Of a DNA stretch of 64,000 nucleotides, positions 9,272 through 18,269 are shown in pieces. The stretch lies in contig DAOUGI010000066.1 in assembly GCA_034429215.1 (NCBI GenBank), positions 62,001-126,000 on the forward strand, written 5' to 3'. Within the stretch, counting starts at the first letter, position 1, and every line of letters begins with the position of its first letter. The position numbers and the translations under genes are program-made. The notes below the pieces were generated by a model, which saw only the letters and a list, made by a program, of their open reading frames with translations, was not told the origin of the DNA and did not search any database. Source of the stretch: JAFGOG01 sp034429215 (GTDB lineage: Bacteria > Chloroflexota > Anaerolineae > JAAYZQ01).

Positions 9272-10371
9272 GGGTCCACCAACTCTACTGTGCAGCGATT
9301 CCCGGCGACGCCATCGGCAACCTGATGCTAGAGCTGGATCTCCGGCTGCGTAGCTGGGGCTTAAAGTCGTTCATCTTTGCCCAACACATCGCCCCAGAAA
9401 TGGTCGGCCGCGTTCGTCCCGACTATGAATACTTGTCCTACCTCCATGCCGCAGACGATCTGCTTATCTACCACTATGGGCTGCACACGTCCAACGTGCG
9501 CTATTTCCAGGCGGCGCGCGGCCGGCGTGTCTTTATGTACCACAACATTACCCCGGCCTCCTATTTCCGCGGCTGGAGCCGTGACCTAGAATTGTTGTGC
9601 GACATAGGGCGCCGCATACTGCCAAGTCTGACTGGCTGCGACTTGGCAGTCGGCGATTCGGAATACAATCGACAGGAGCTGGTGGCGGCGGGCTTTTCCG
9701 AGACCAAGACCGCTGTCTTGCCCCTGTTTTCGCAGCAGTCGGCCTTGGAGGCAGTGCCTGTCGACCGGGATCTCCTGGAACAACTGCGGGCAGAGGGGGC
9801 GGTCAACCTGGTGACGGTGGGCCGGGTAGCGCCCAACAAGGCGATCGAGGATGTGATCCGCATCTTTTACGTCTACCATCAGGCCATCAACCCCCGCTCT
9901 CGCCTGTATCTAATCGGACCACACCAGGTGCCGGCCTATAGCGCCGCGCTGGAAACCCTGGTTGCCGACCTGGGCCTGGGTGATGTGGTGCGGTTCCCCG
10001 GTCGCGCCCTCGGCGGCACGCTGAAAGCATACTACCAGGCCGCCGATCTCTATCTGTGCGCCAGCCAACATGAGGGTTTCTGTGTGCCGTTGGTGGAGAG
10101 CATGCACTTTGGCGTGCCGATCTTGGCCCGCAAAGCGGCGGCCGTGCCCGAAACGCTGGGCGATTCCGGTGTGCTTTTTACCCGGTTGGGTTATGCGGAA
10201 GTGGCCGAGATGGCCCATCTGTTGTTGACTGACAAAGCCCTGCGGTCGCAGGTCGTCGCCAAGCAGCGCGAACGGCTGCAGGATATGTCCCCTTCTTGCA
10301 TCGAGGCCAGACTTGAGCAAATACTGGCCCGACTAGGGGTTTTGCCTGTCCGAGATCCGTTACCTTCATAG
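9268..10371 (+). CDS. GT4 family glycosyltransferase (paralogue of 3816 and 14018)
   Basis: A 367-residue GT4 enzyme, coupled by ATGA overlap to the preceding tail protein. It begins with the pattern IPGDAIGNLMLELDLRLRSW, then LLIYHYGLH and FMYHNITPASYFRGW, features it shares with the genes at 3816 and 14018. The C-terminal domain has VGRVAPNKAIEDVIRIF and the E-x7-E motif EGFCVPLVESMHFGVPIL. There is no tail module of its own, but tail-only proteins lie directly before and after it. It may work together with them, which is inference from order only. Donor and acceptor are unknown. Confidence 0.9.
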   Translation: MRVHQLYCAAIPGDAIGNLMLELDLRLRSWGLKSFIFAQHIAPEMVGRVRPDYEYLSYLHAADDLLIYHYGLHTSNVRYFQAARGRRVFMYHNITPASYFRGWSRDLELLCDIGRRILPSLTGCDLAVGDSEYNRQELVAAGFSETKTAVLPLFSQQSALEAVPVDRDLLEQLRAEGAVNLVTVGRVAPNKAIEDVIRIFYVYHQAINPRSRLYLIGPHQVPAYSAALETLVADLGLGDVVRFPGRALGGTLKAYYQAADLYLCASQHEGFCVPLVESMHFGVPILARKAAAVPETLGDSGVLFTRLGYAEVAEMAHLLLTDKALRSQVVAKQRERLQDMSPSCIEARLEQILARLGVLPVRDPLPS

Positions 10372-10390
10372 GTACTGAGGAGTATCGGCT

Positions 10391-10855
10391 ATGACTGACA
10401 CGCCATTCGACCTTGAAGCGCCTGACCTAGACACTGAAGCGATCATGCGCGAGATCCGCGCCCGGATCCGGGCCCGCCGCGCCGAGGCCAAGGCCAGAGG
10501 GCTCGACTTTGAGGCCTACGCCGACGGGCTCTACCCTGTGCCGGCCGATGCCCTCTTTAGCCGCGACCTGTACGAAGCCGTTCGCTACGTGGGTCTGGGC
10601 TGGGATAAAGTAGGGGTGGAGATGGCGCTGACCGAGTCGCGCTTGCCGCTGATCGGCGGGCTGGCCCAGCGGCTGCGGGCTGCCCTCCACCAACTGGTCT
10701 TATTTTACACGAATCGGCTGGCCGCCCGGCAGGTCCGTGTCAACGAGCAAACAGCGCGCGCCTTGACCCTCCTAGTCTGCGATCTGGAGGCTGAGCTCTC
10801 TAGCCTCCGCGCTCGACTGGCAGCTTTGGAGAGCCCTCGAGGCAAAGATGGCTAA
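10391..10855 (+). CDS. Stand-alone tail-module protein
   Basis: A 154-residue protein with GAGGAG 9 bases before ATG 10391. The N-terminal 35 residues (PDLDTEAIMREIRARIRARR) are a charged helix resembling the start of the 8741 protein. Residues 85-125 match the tail module in divergent form (LPLIGGLAQRLRAALHQL, then YTNRLAARQVRVNE). A coiled coil ends the chain (LEAELSSLRARLAALE). No enzyme motif is present. It lies between a GT4 gene and a polytopic membrane protein in the same run of genes. It may act as an adaptor that gathers glycan enzymes at the membrane, but this is a guess. Confidence 0.7.
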   Translation: MTDTPFDLEAPDLDTEAIMREIRARIRARRAEAKARGLDFEAYADGLYPVPADALFSRDLYEAVRYVGLGWDKVGVEMALTESRLPLIGGLAQRLRAALHQLVLFYTNRLAARQVRVNEQTARALTLLVCDLEAELSSLRARLAALESPRGKDG

Positions 10856-10886
10856 TCCTATAGCCAACCATGGAGAAAGAGCGATC

Positions 10887-12755
10887 ATGAGCAACGCTGC
10901 CCGGCGAGCGAGGCTCTGGCGGCGGATCAATCTCTGGGTGCCCTTGATCCTCGCCTTGATCGCCTATGAAGCTGCAGCATGGCTCCAGCTTCAGCGCACC
11001 GAATTCGTGGGTGATGAGCCCCACTACATGCTCATTGCCCATAGCCTCTGTTACGATCACGACGCCGATCTCAAGAACAATTACGAGGCTCGCGACTATG
11101 CTTCATTCTATCCCTACCCCGTGCTCGAGTCTCACGGCCACGATTATCGCGGCAACGGGATGCTTCATTCCCAACATAACGTTGGGCTACCGCTTCTTCT
11201 GACCATACCCTATTGCTTGCTGGGTGAGCCCGACTGGGTCAGGCTGGAAATGGCTTTTCTGACCGCCCTGGCCAGTTGGAGCATCTTTCTCCTGACCCGC
11301 AGCTGGACGAAGCGCGACGATGTAGCCTGGGTTACCTGGGCAGCCGTCACCTTCACTTCACCCTCGTGGACGATGGCCCCCCAACTCTATCCCGACACGG
11401 CAGCTATATTGGGGGTAGCGATCGCACTTCTTTTACTGAATTCGCCTTCTCTTTCAAATGGCAAGCTCCTTGTTTTGGGCTTGGTGGTCGCCTGGTTGCC
11501 CTGGCTGAATGTGCGGCTGGCACTGCTGAGCCTCCTCATCATAGCGACCGCAGCGAGAAAACTCTGGCGATCCCGCTTGCATTGGAAGCAGTGGGTATTT
11601 CTGATCGTCTTGCCATCGATCAGTGGGGTTGTGTGGCTGTGGATCTCTTATGCCTGGTATGGCAGCCTTTTGCCCACCGCCATTTATACCCCAGTGGTTG
11701 CTGATATTCCGTTTTCCTGGGAGAGGTTGTATGTCGCCCTGGTTGACCTGGGTCTGGGGCGCGAGTTTGGCCTGTTGACCTATGCGCCGATCTACTGGAT
11801 CGCGCTTGTCGGCCTGGTAGTGATGGCCTCCCGCCGCGAAAAAGCGATGTGGTTGCCGGTTATCTGGTTGATCGTGCACATCGCCTTTCTAGCACTGTCA
11901 CAAGCTATGGCTGCGCAGGGTCCAGGGTACACGTTCCCGGCACGTATGATGGTGCCGATTATACCTCTGCTGGCTATTCCACTGGCTTATGCTATTCTCC
12001 ATAATCGCTGGCTGCGGATTGTGGGAGCGGGCCTGTTTCTCGTCAGTGTTGTGATTAGTATTCAAAGTCTCCTCTACCCGTATACTGCCCTGGCTGATCG
12101 AAATGGCTTCAGCGAACTTCCTTTTCTCGACAATCTGCAGGCGGCTTACCCTGCTTTGCAGCTCACCACGCCGAGCATCGACCTGGATCTCTCGACGATC
12201 TTCCGGCAGACAGGGCAGTTGGTATGCCGTCAGGACAACCCCTGCATCATCCGCGCTACACCAGGGATCGATGAGCCAGGCGTCATGGCTTTCGGTCCCT
12301 ATCAGCGCCTGGTTTCTGGTCAGTATACGGCCACCTTCAGTCTCGATGCGGCTCGTGTCGATCCATTTGCCTTGGTAGCGCGTATTGATGTCGCTGCCGA
12401 CCAGGGCAAGCGCATCCTGGCTCAACAGGATATCTATGCCCGCGATTTCGTGACCGGCGATGGGTTTCGACCGTTTAGCCTGTCGTTTGCGGCGCGAGAT
12501 ATCTGGAAGCTCGAGTTTCGGGTCTACTTCACAGGCCAGGCCAAGCTGCGGCTCCAGGCTATCCAGATCAGGCCCCAACAAACATCGGCCGCATCTCGCG
12601 CTTATCCCGGCCTGCCCATTGTTGTGGTGTGGGGCGCAAGCGTAATCGTTGCAGGTTCTATAGCGGCAAGGCACAGGAGAGGCGCCCCGGCCACTGAGAT
12701 GCAGGCCCATAGCAGCCAATCTAACAAGGAGCAATCTGGTCTAGATGCCGGATAG
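10887..12755 (+). CDS. Polytopic membrane protein, GT-C/PMT-like
   Basis: A 622-residue integral membrane protein with about nine to ten hydrophobic segments in the first two thirds and a soluble, beta-rich stretch near residues 400-575, followed by one more membrane span. Early acidic and His residues in a loop after the first span (FVGDEPHYMLIAHSLCYDHD) match the catalytic-loop pattern of GT-C transferases that use lipid-linked sugars. ATG 10887 follows GGAGAAAGAG at good spacing; an earlier in-frame ATG at 10848 overlaps the preceding gene and cannot be excluded. It probably transfers a sugar from a polyprenyl-phosphate donor on the outer face of the membrane. The family assignment is by overall architecture only. 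Confidence 0.75.
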   Translation: MSNAARRARLWRRINLWVPLILALIAYEAAAWLQLQRTEFVGDEPHYMLIAHSLCYDHDADLKNNYEARDYASFYPYPVLESHGHDYRGNGMLHSQHNVGLPLLLTIPYCLLGEPDWVRLEMAFLTALASWSIFLLTRSWTKRDDVAWVTWAAVTFTSPSWTMAPQLYPDTAAILGVAIALLLLNSPSLSNGKLLVLGLVVAWLPWLNVRLALLSLLIIATAARKLWRSRLHWKQWVFLIVLPSISGVVWLWISYAWYGSLLPTAIYTPVVADIPFSWERLYVALVDLGLGREFGLLTYAPIYWIALVGLVVMASRREKAMWLPVIWLIVHIAFLALSQAMAAQGPGYTFPARMMVPIIPLLAIPLAYAILHNRWLRIVGAGLFLVSVVISIQSLLYPYTALADRNGFSELPFLDNLQAAYPALQLTTPSIDLDLSTIFRQTGQLVCRQDNPCIIRATPGIDEPGVMAFGPYQRLVSGQYTATFSLDAARVDPFALVARIDVAADQGKRILAQQDIYARDFVTGDGFRPFSLSFAARDIWKLEFRVYFTGQAKLRLQAIQIRPQQTSAASRAYPGLPIVVVWGASVIVAGSIAARHRRGAPATEMQAHSSQSNKEQSGLDAG

Positions 12756-13932
12756 CCCAATCCGCCTGGGGATTGTCGTCCCCCGCTACGGCCCGCGAGT
12801 GTTGGGCGGAGCCGAGACCTTTGCCCGCCAGTTTGCCGAGCACCTTTCGCCGGGCGAGTTCGACGTTACGGTGCTGACCACCTGTGCCTGCGATCTGCTT
12901 ACCTGGCGAAATGAGTATCCGCCGGGGGAAGCGCGGATTAACAACGTGCGTGTGCTTCGCTTCCCCATAGACCGGCAGCGCCGCGATGCCCGCCTCTTCC
13001 AACGGTTGACCGACCGGTTCAACCGGGGCGAGCCGGCTAGTCCTGCCGATCAGGCAGCCTGGCTGGAGCACGGTGCTCACAGCCCTGGTCTTTATCTCCA
13101 CCTGGCCCGCCATGGCAGCAGTTATGATCTGCTGATCTTCCTGCCCTATCTGTTCGGCACCACGATCTACGGCTCGGCAATCTGGCCGGAAAAGAGCGTG
13201 ATCTGCCCCTGCCTGCACGACGAGCCGTACGCCTATTTCGCCGATGTGCGCCTCATGCTGCACAGCGCCCGAGGGCTGATCTTTATCAGCCCTGCCGAGC
13301 AGGCGCTGGCCGAAACCAAGCTGGGCGTGCGCCACCCGGCAGCCCGGCTGGTGGGGGTAGGTCTGGATGAGTTTGCCGCCGACGGCGAGCGCTTTCGCCT
13401 CAAGTTTGGGCTGGACGGGCCGTTTGTGCTCTATGCCGGCCGGCTGGACCCGATGAAGAATGTCATGCAGCTTCTGGACTTTTTTCTTGCCTACCGGCAG
13501 GCCAACCCCGAGCGCCCCTTGAAGCTGGCTTTGGCCGGCAGCGGCCCGCTGCGCCTGCCCGATCACCCCGACCTAGTTCCCCTCGGCTTTCTCGATCAGA
13601 CCGATCTGCACGACGCCTATGCTGCCGCCGTGGCCCTGTGCCAGCCGTCGCTGGTCGAAAGCTTTTCGATCGTGCTGATGGAGGCATGGCTGGCCGGCAC
13701 GCCGGCTTTGGTCCATGGTGGCTGCCCGGTCACTCGCGATCACGTTATGCGCAGCAACGGCGGCTTGTACTTCTCTTCCGCTGCCGAATTCGGCGAGGCG
13801 CTGGATTGGTACTCTGACCACCCACAGGAGCGGTGGCAGATGGGCGCTTTGGGCCGAGCCTATGTGCAGCGTGAGTTCAGTTGGCCGGTCGTGCTGGATC
13901 GGTTTCGAGCAGCACTGGCCCTCTGGGAGTAG
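12745..13932 (+). CDS. GT4 family glycosyltransferase
   Basis: A 395-residue GT4 enzyme overlapping the previous gene by 11 bases; AAGGAG lies about 13 bases upstream of ATG 12745. It opens LGIVVPRYGPRVLGGAETFA, has FVLYAGRLDPMKNVMQLLDF at the start of the donor domain, and ESFSIVLMEAWLAGTPALVH as the E-x7-E motif. It is the last gene before an 85-base gap that contains a promoter, so it probably closes the first transcription unit. No tail module is present. Sugar specificity cannot be assigned. Confidence 0.9.
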   Translation: MPDSPIRLGIVVPRYGPRVLGGAETFARQFAEHLSPGEFDVTVLTTCACDLLTWRNEYPPGEARINNVRVLRFPIDRQRRDARLFQRLTDRFNRGEPASPADQAAWLEHGAHSPGLYLHLARHGSSYDLLIFLPYLFGTTIYGSAIWPEKSVICPCLHDEPYAYFADVRLMLHSARGLIFISPAEQALAETKLGVRHPAARLVGVGLDEFAADGERFRLKFGLDGPFVLYAGRLDPMKNVMQLLDFFLAYRQANPERPLKLALAGSGPLRLPDHPDLVPLGFLDQTDLHDAYAAAVALCQPSLVESFSIVLMEAWLAGTPALVHGGCPVTRDHVMRSNGGLYFSSAAEFGEALDWYSDHPQERWQMGALGRAYVQREFSWPVVLDRFRAALALWE

Positions 13933-13967
13933 ACCCTCATACCCGGTACCACGTGACCATAGTCCTA

Positions 13968-13996
13968 TTGCCCCGGCGTCGCACCTGGGTTATAAT
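13968..13996 (+). promoter_or_regulatory. Sigma70-like promoter for the 14018 gene
   Basis: TTGCCC (13968-13973), a 17-base spacer and a perfect TATAAT (13991-13996) lie 21 bases before ATG 14018. The same TTGCCC-17-TATAAT combination precedes sucC at 38266. Confidence 0.75.
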
Positions 13997-14017
13997 GAGC
14001 CTTGACGGGGCAACCCT

Positions 14018-15160
14018 ATGATGCATCAATCCGTACATCAGATCATGCCAGGTTTCCTATACGGTGACGCCGTGGGCAACCAGGCGGCGCGCATCCGCGA
14101 CCTGCTGCGGGGGTGGGGATACCGCTCGCAGGTCTATGCCCAGTTCCGCGACCGCCGCCTCGACGATCCTGGCGAGGACTATGACCGGTGCCGCCCTGCT
14201 CCGGACGACCTGGTCATTTTCCACTATTCGATCGGCTCGCCGGTGACCGAGTTCGTGCGGCAGTTGCCGTGCCGGGTCATGATCTACTACCACAACATCA
14301 CGCCGGCCGGTTTCTTGCGCGGCTACAACGAACCACTGGCCGACCTGCTGGACCAGGGCCGGCGCGAGCTGGCCTGGTTCGCCGACGCGGCCTTTGCCCT
14401 GGCCGCATCGGAATATGACCGCCAGGAGATGCTTGCGCTCGGGTTTCGAAATGTCGAGGTGCTGCCCTACCTGGTTACGTTCGACGCGCTGCAGTCGTCG
14501 GCAGACAGCACGGCCGGGCGAGAGGTGTGTGCTCGTTACAAAGTTCCCGGCTCCCTGGGCCGGGACAGCGGCGCGGTCAACCTCCTCTTTGTCGGGCGTT
14601 TGGTGCCCAACAAACGTCAGGACGATCTTCTTCGGGCGTTTGGCGCTTACTATCATCTGATCAACTCCCATTCTCGGTTGTTGTTGGTTGGTTCCGACTC
14701 GAACGCGCCTGGTTACCGCCTGGAGCTGGAACAGATGGCGGCGGCCCTTGGCCTGTCCGACTCGGTCGTTCTGCCCGGCGCCGTCGGGCTGCGCGAGGGC
14801 CTGGGCGGCTACTACCGGGCGGCGACTCTGTTTCTGTGCCTGAGCGAGCACGAAGGTTTTTGCATCCCCCTGATCGAGGCGATGGCCTTTGACCTGCCGG
14901 TGGTCGCCTACCGCTCGACCGGCGTGCCATATGCAATGGGGGGAGCAGGTATGCTGGTCGATGCCAAGCGTTACGATCTGCTCGCCGAGCTGATCGACCT
15001 GCTGGTCCATAACCAGGCGGTCCGCGAGCGGGTGCTTGCCGGGCAGAGGCGCCGCTTGAAAGAATTGTCGCCCGGCCGGGTGGCCGGGACGTTGAAAACC
15101 TACATCGAGCAGAATGTCCCGGCCTCCCTTTCCGGGATGGCTCGACTAGAAAGAGCTTGA
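14018..15160 (+). CDS. GT4 family glycosyltransferase (paralogue of 3816 and 9268)
   Basis: A 380-residue GT4 enzyme headed by its own promoter. It shares the opening FLYGDAVGNQAARIRDLLRG, LVIFHYSIGS and IYYHNITPAGFLRGYNEPL with the 9268 and 3816 proteins. The donor domain has FVGRLVPNKRQDDLLRAFGA and the E-x7-E motif EGFCIPLIEAMAFDLPVV. The short leader has only a GGGG stretch as possible ribosome site. The next gene follows after one base, so the two are likely co-transcribed. It lacks the tail module. Specificity is unknown. Confidence 0.9.
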   Translation: MMHQSVHQIMPGFLYGDAVGNQAARIRDLLRGWGYRSQVYAQFRDRRLDDPGEDYDRCRPAPDDLVIFHYSIGSPVTEFVRQLPCRVMIYYHNITPAGFLRGYNEPLADLLDQGRRELAWFADAAFALAASEYDRQEMLALGFRNVEVLPYLVTFDALQSSADSTAGREVCARYKVPGSLGRDSGAVNLLFVGRLVPNKRQDDLLRAFGAYYHLINSHSRLLLVGSDSNAPGYRLELEQMAAALGLSDSVVLPGAVGLREGLGGYYRAATLFLCLSEHEGFCIPLIEAMAFDLPVVAYRSTGVPYAMGGAGMLVDAKRYDLLAELIDLLVHNQAVRERVLAGQRRRLKELSPGRVAGTLKTYIEQNVPASLSGMARLERA

Positions 15161-15161
15161 C

Positions 15162-18125
15162 ATGCAGTCTCAACATCGGTTTTCGTGGAAAGGGTCCGGC
15201 ACTTGGCTGATCGCGGCCCTGTTGGTCGCGGCGTTGTCCTGGGTGGGGCAGGGAACCGGCCGCGCGCAGTCCGTTCAAAGCATCGACCCTGAATCGTACC
15301 TGAACCTCCAGTCCGGGCAGCCTGGCTTCCCGGTGGCTCTTGGTGGTTCCTACCTCATCTGGGGCTCTTCGCCAACGCTGGTCGATCTGGACGGCGACGA
15401 CACGCTGGAGGTGGTGGTTGGCGGCCGCAACCGGAAGGACAATGGACAGCCGGGCTGCAGCGGCTGGGTCTATGCCTATCACCATAACGGCACGCTAATG
15501 TGGCAGAAACCTGTCCGGGCGCCGATCAACTCTACGCCTACAGCGGCTGACCTCAACGGCGACGGCCATCCTGACATCATCGCCGGCATGGGCGGCATAG
15601 TCGAGGGGCAGTGCTGGAATGGCGGGGTCATTGCCCTCAATGGTCTTGACGGCAGTGAGCTGTGGACCTTTGATACTCAGGATTGGCTGAACCACAACCC
15701 CGACGGCATGCTCGACGGCGTCTTTTCGACCCCGGCCGTCGGCGACGTCAACGACGACGGCGAGATCGAGATCGTCTTCGGCTCCTGGGATCAATGTCTC
15801 TACCTCTTGAACAAGAGTGGGGCGCCGCTGTGGGGCAACATCCCAGGCATCCTGCCGCAGGTCTATTGCGGCGGCCACGGCTTTTACAACGAGGATACCT
15901 TCTGGTCTTCGCCGGCCCTGGCCGACCTGACCGGCGACGGCATCCCCGAGATCATCACCGGCGCTGACGTCTACACGGGCAACGTCTGGGGTGACCCCAC
16001 CGGCGGCTATCTCTACGTCTTTGACGCTGCGGGTAACACCCTGGCCCGGGAGTGGATGGAGCAGGATATCTACTCCTCTCCTGCTGTCGCCGACCTGGAC
16101 AACGACGGCGTCAACGAGGTCTTGGTGGGCACGGGTCTTTTTCGACCCGGTGAGGGTTACTTTGTGTCTGCCTTCGAGTACGATCCCAACCCGGCCAACC
16201 CCAAAGACCGGCTTGTCCGGAAGTGGCGCCAGACAACCGTAGGTCGCGTTTTCTCCTCGCCGGCCCTTGGCGATCTGGACAAGGACGGTTGGCTGGACGT
16301 GGTCAGCGTCGTGCCTATAGGGGACAACGGGGCAACCGGCACTTTTGTCTATGCCTTGCGCGGTTATGACGGCACGCCGCTCTTTCAACGTCAGATCTAT
16401 GACCCGTGGGGCAACTCTTTCAACACCTTGTCCTCGGCAATCGTCACCGACATAGACGGCGATACCTGGCCTGAAATCCTGTTCAGCCACGCTTGGGAAG
16501 TCGCTGCCCTGAATCACGACGGCACTTTCTATACCGATTACACTTACTATGCTGGGTACACCCTGTATGCCACACCCGCAGTCGGTGACCTGGATGGCGA
16601 CGGCGACGCCGAGGTTGTCATCGGCGGGCACAACCCAGACAACCCCAATCAGGGCATGCTCTTTGCCTGGACCGGCCACCCTGTAGACGAACGGCCAAGC
16701 TGGCCCACCTGGCGCCAGAACGAGCACCACACCGGCTTTCTCATGTTCGATACCATCCCACCGTTCAACCCGACCAGCCTCAGCAGCCCATCTCACCCGC
16801 CCGGTGCTTGGTCCACTTCCAAGCAGGTGCAGGTGGCCTGGTCGGGCGCTGCCGACGACAAGAGCGGGGTAGCCGGCTATTCGGTTGTCTGGGACTCGGC
16901 TTCCAATACGCTGCCGGATGCGGTCGTGGATCTGCCGGCTGAGGCGACTACTACCACCAGCCTGCCGCTGGCCGACGGCAAGAACCACTATTTCCACCTG
17001 CGTACGGCCGACAATGCCGGCAACTGGGCGGCCAGTGCGGTGCACCTGGGGCCCTTCTGGATCGATGCCACCCCGCCCCAATCCTACGCTTCGTCCCCGT
17101 CCCTGGTAAAGGGCTCTTTCCTGGTGAGCTGGCAGGGGAGCGACACGGCATCGGGCCTCGTCGACTATACAATCCAGGTCCGCCAGAACGATGGCCCGTG
17201 GACCGTCTGGAAGGACCACCAGACCGGAACGTCGGCAACCTATTCGGGGACGGAAGGCAACACCTACCGCTTTCGATCGATCGCCCATGACCTGGTCGGG
17301 CATACCGAGACCGACTATACTCAACAGGGTGACACCAGCACGGTTGTGGCTCGCTATCTGCTCAGTGGTAATGTCTACGATCATCGGGGTCGCCCGGTTC
17401 CCGGCGCGGTGGCCACCGCGCAGCCGGTTGCCCTCAACCAGGCTGCTGCCGGCATCGGTGGCCAATACAACTTGGGGTTGCTGGATAGCGGCGTTTATGC
17501 AGTGTCGGTGGGCCATACTTTCTACGGAGTGTTGCCGCCCAGGTACAGTGTTGCCGTGAACGGCGATGTGCAGGGCGTCGACTTTTATCTGCCGCCAACC
17601 CCCAATTACGTCCAGAACGGCAATTTCGAAACGGAAGGCGGGTGGCAGTTGGACGGGGCCGTTCCGCCGGGTCGGGCTCAGGGGCAGGGCTATACCGGTG
17701 CTTATGCTCTCATGATGGGGGCTATGCCGACGGGTTTGGCCAACTCGAGATCGTTCCACGCTGCTGCGCCTCGGGGACCTGCGTGGGAGCCTTGGGTCTG
17801 GTCGGCCGGTCAGGAGGTGTCGGTGCCGGCCAACGGCCAGGCCACCCTGGCCTGGGTCTATAGGGTGGATGGCAACGTTGTGTCTGGCGACAGTCTGGCT
17901 GTCACGATCGACGGACCCGCGTCGGTCATTACCCACGCTCTATCGCTCGATGCCGAGACCTGGACCCACGGGTGGGTGGACGTGAGCGAATTTGCCGGAC
18001 AGCAGGTGGTTCTGCGTTTTGTCCTCAGTCGCGAATCGCCGGCCGGCCCGCTGGATGTCTGGCTGGATGACGTCAGCGAAGGGGTGGTGCCTTACCGGGT
18101 ATATCTGCCTGCCGTCGGCAAATAG
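15162..18125 (+). CDS. Secreted FG-GAP/VCBS repeat surface protein
   Basis: A 987-residue secreted protein. Residues 1-36 are a signal peptide (LIAALLVAALSWVGQGTGRA). Residues about 60-520 hold at least seven FG-GAP type repeats, each with a calcium-binding loop such as DLNGDGHPD, DVNDDGEIE, DLTGDGIPE, DLDNDGVNE, DLDKDGWLD and DLDGDGDAE; these build an integrin-like beta propeller. Next come fibronectin-like stretches (530-730), a carboxypeptidase-regulatory-like domain (about 727-810, SGNVYDHRGRPVPGAVA) and a jelly-roll-like carbohydrate-binding region (NYVQNGNFETEGGWQL). The chain ends YRVYLPAVGK, a YLP-type tail also seen in the 36942 protein. It is followed by a strong terminator. Likely a cell-surface adhesin or glycan-binding protein that is a client or partner of the glycan locus. 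Confidence 0.88.
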   Translation: MQSQHRFSWKGSGTWLIAALLVAALSWVGQGTGRAQSVQSIDPESYLNLQSGQPGFPVALGGSYLIWGSSPTLVDLDGDDTLEVVVGGRNRKDNGQPGCSGWVYAYHHNGTLMWQKPVRAPINSTPTAADLNGDGHPDIIAGMGGIVEGQCWNGGVIALNGLDGSELWTFDTQDWLNHNPDGMLDGVFSTPAVGDVNDDGEIEIVFGSWDQCLYLLNKSGAPLWGNIPGILPQVYCGGHGFYNEDTFWSSPALADLTGDGIPEIITGADVYTGNVWGDPTGGYLYVFDAAGNTLAREWMEQDIYSSPAVADLDNDGVNEVLVGTGLFRPGEGYFVSAFEYDPNPANPKDRLVRKWRQTTVGRVFSSPALGDLDKDGWLDVVSVVPIGDNGATGTFVYALRGYDGTPLFQRQIYDPWGNSFNTLSSAIVTDIDGDTWPEILFSHAWEVAALNHDGTFYTDYTYYAGYTLYATPAVGDLDGDGDAEVVIGGHNPDNPNQGMLFAWTGHPVDERPSWPTWRQNEHHTGFLMFDTIPPFNPTSLSSPSHPPGAWSTSKQVQVAWSGAADDKSGVAGYSVVWDSASNTLPDAVVDLPAEATTTTSLPLADGKNHYFHLRTADNAGNWAASAVHLGPFWIDATPPQSYASSPSLVKGSFLVSWQGSDTASGLVDYTIQVRQNDGPWTVWKDHQTGTSATYSGTEGNTYRFRSIAHDLVGHTETDYTQQGDTSTVVARYLLSGNVYDHRGRPVPGAVATAQPVALNQAAAGIGGQYNLGLLDSGVYAVSVGHTFYGVLPPRYSVAVNGDVQGVDFYLPPTPNYVQNGNFETEGGWQLDGAVPPGRAQGQGYTGAYALMMGAMPTGLANSRSFHAAAPRGPAWEPWVWSAGQEVSVPANGQATLAWVYRVDGNVVSGDSLAVTIDGPASVITHALSLDAETWTHGWVDVSEFAGQQVVLRFVLSRESPAGPLDVWLDDVSEGVVPYRVYLPAVGK

Positions 18126-18171
18126 ATCATAACCTGCCAAAGACCTCGTCGGTTTGAGGTCGCTGCTAGCA

Positions 18172-18207
18172 GGCCGGTCCCCCTTCAGGTGGGACCGGCC
18201 CTTTTTT
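18172..18207 (+). terminator. Rho-independent terminator after the FG-GAP gene
   Basis: A perfect 10-bp stem GGCCGGTCCC / GGGACCGGCC with a 9-base loop is followed by CTTTTTT. It closes the 14018-18125 unit just before the next promoter. Confidence 0.92.
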
Positions 18208-18230
18208 CGGTGCCAGTTGCCCGGAATGCT

Positions 18231-18259
18231 TTGACAAAGGGTGTGGAGTCGGGTAAACT
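18231..18259 (+). promoter_or_regulatory. Consensus sigma70-like promoter, near-leaderless start
   Basis: TTGACA (18231-18236), 17-base spacer, TAAACT (18254-18259). The predicted transcription start is only about 4 bases before ATG 18270, which also lacks a ribosome binding site. Confidence 0.78.
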
Positions 18260-18269
18260 GTGCGGGCCA

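Noticed and set aside
15495..17936. Very long antisense open frame (over 800 codons) on the minus strand
   Set aside because: It mirrors the FG-GAP gene, which has a signal peptide and repeated calcium loops; the antisense frame has no such features and is a composition effect of high GC.
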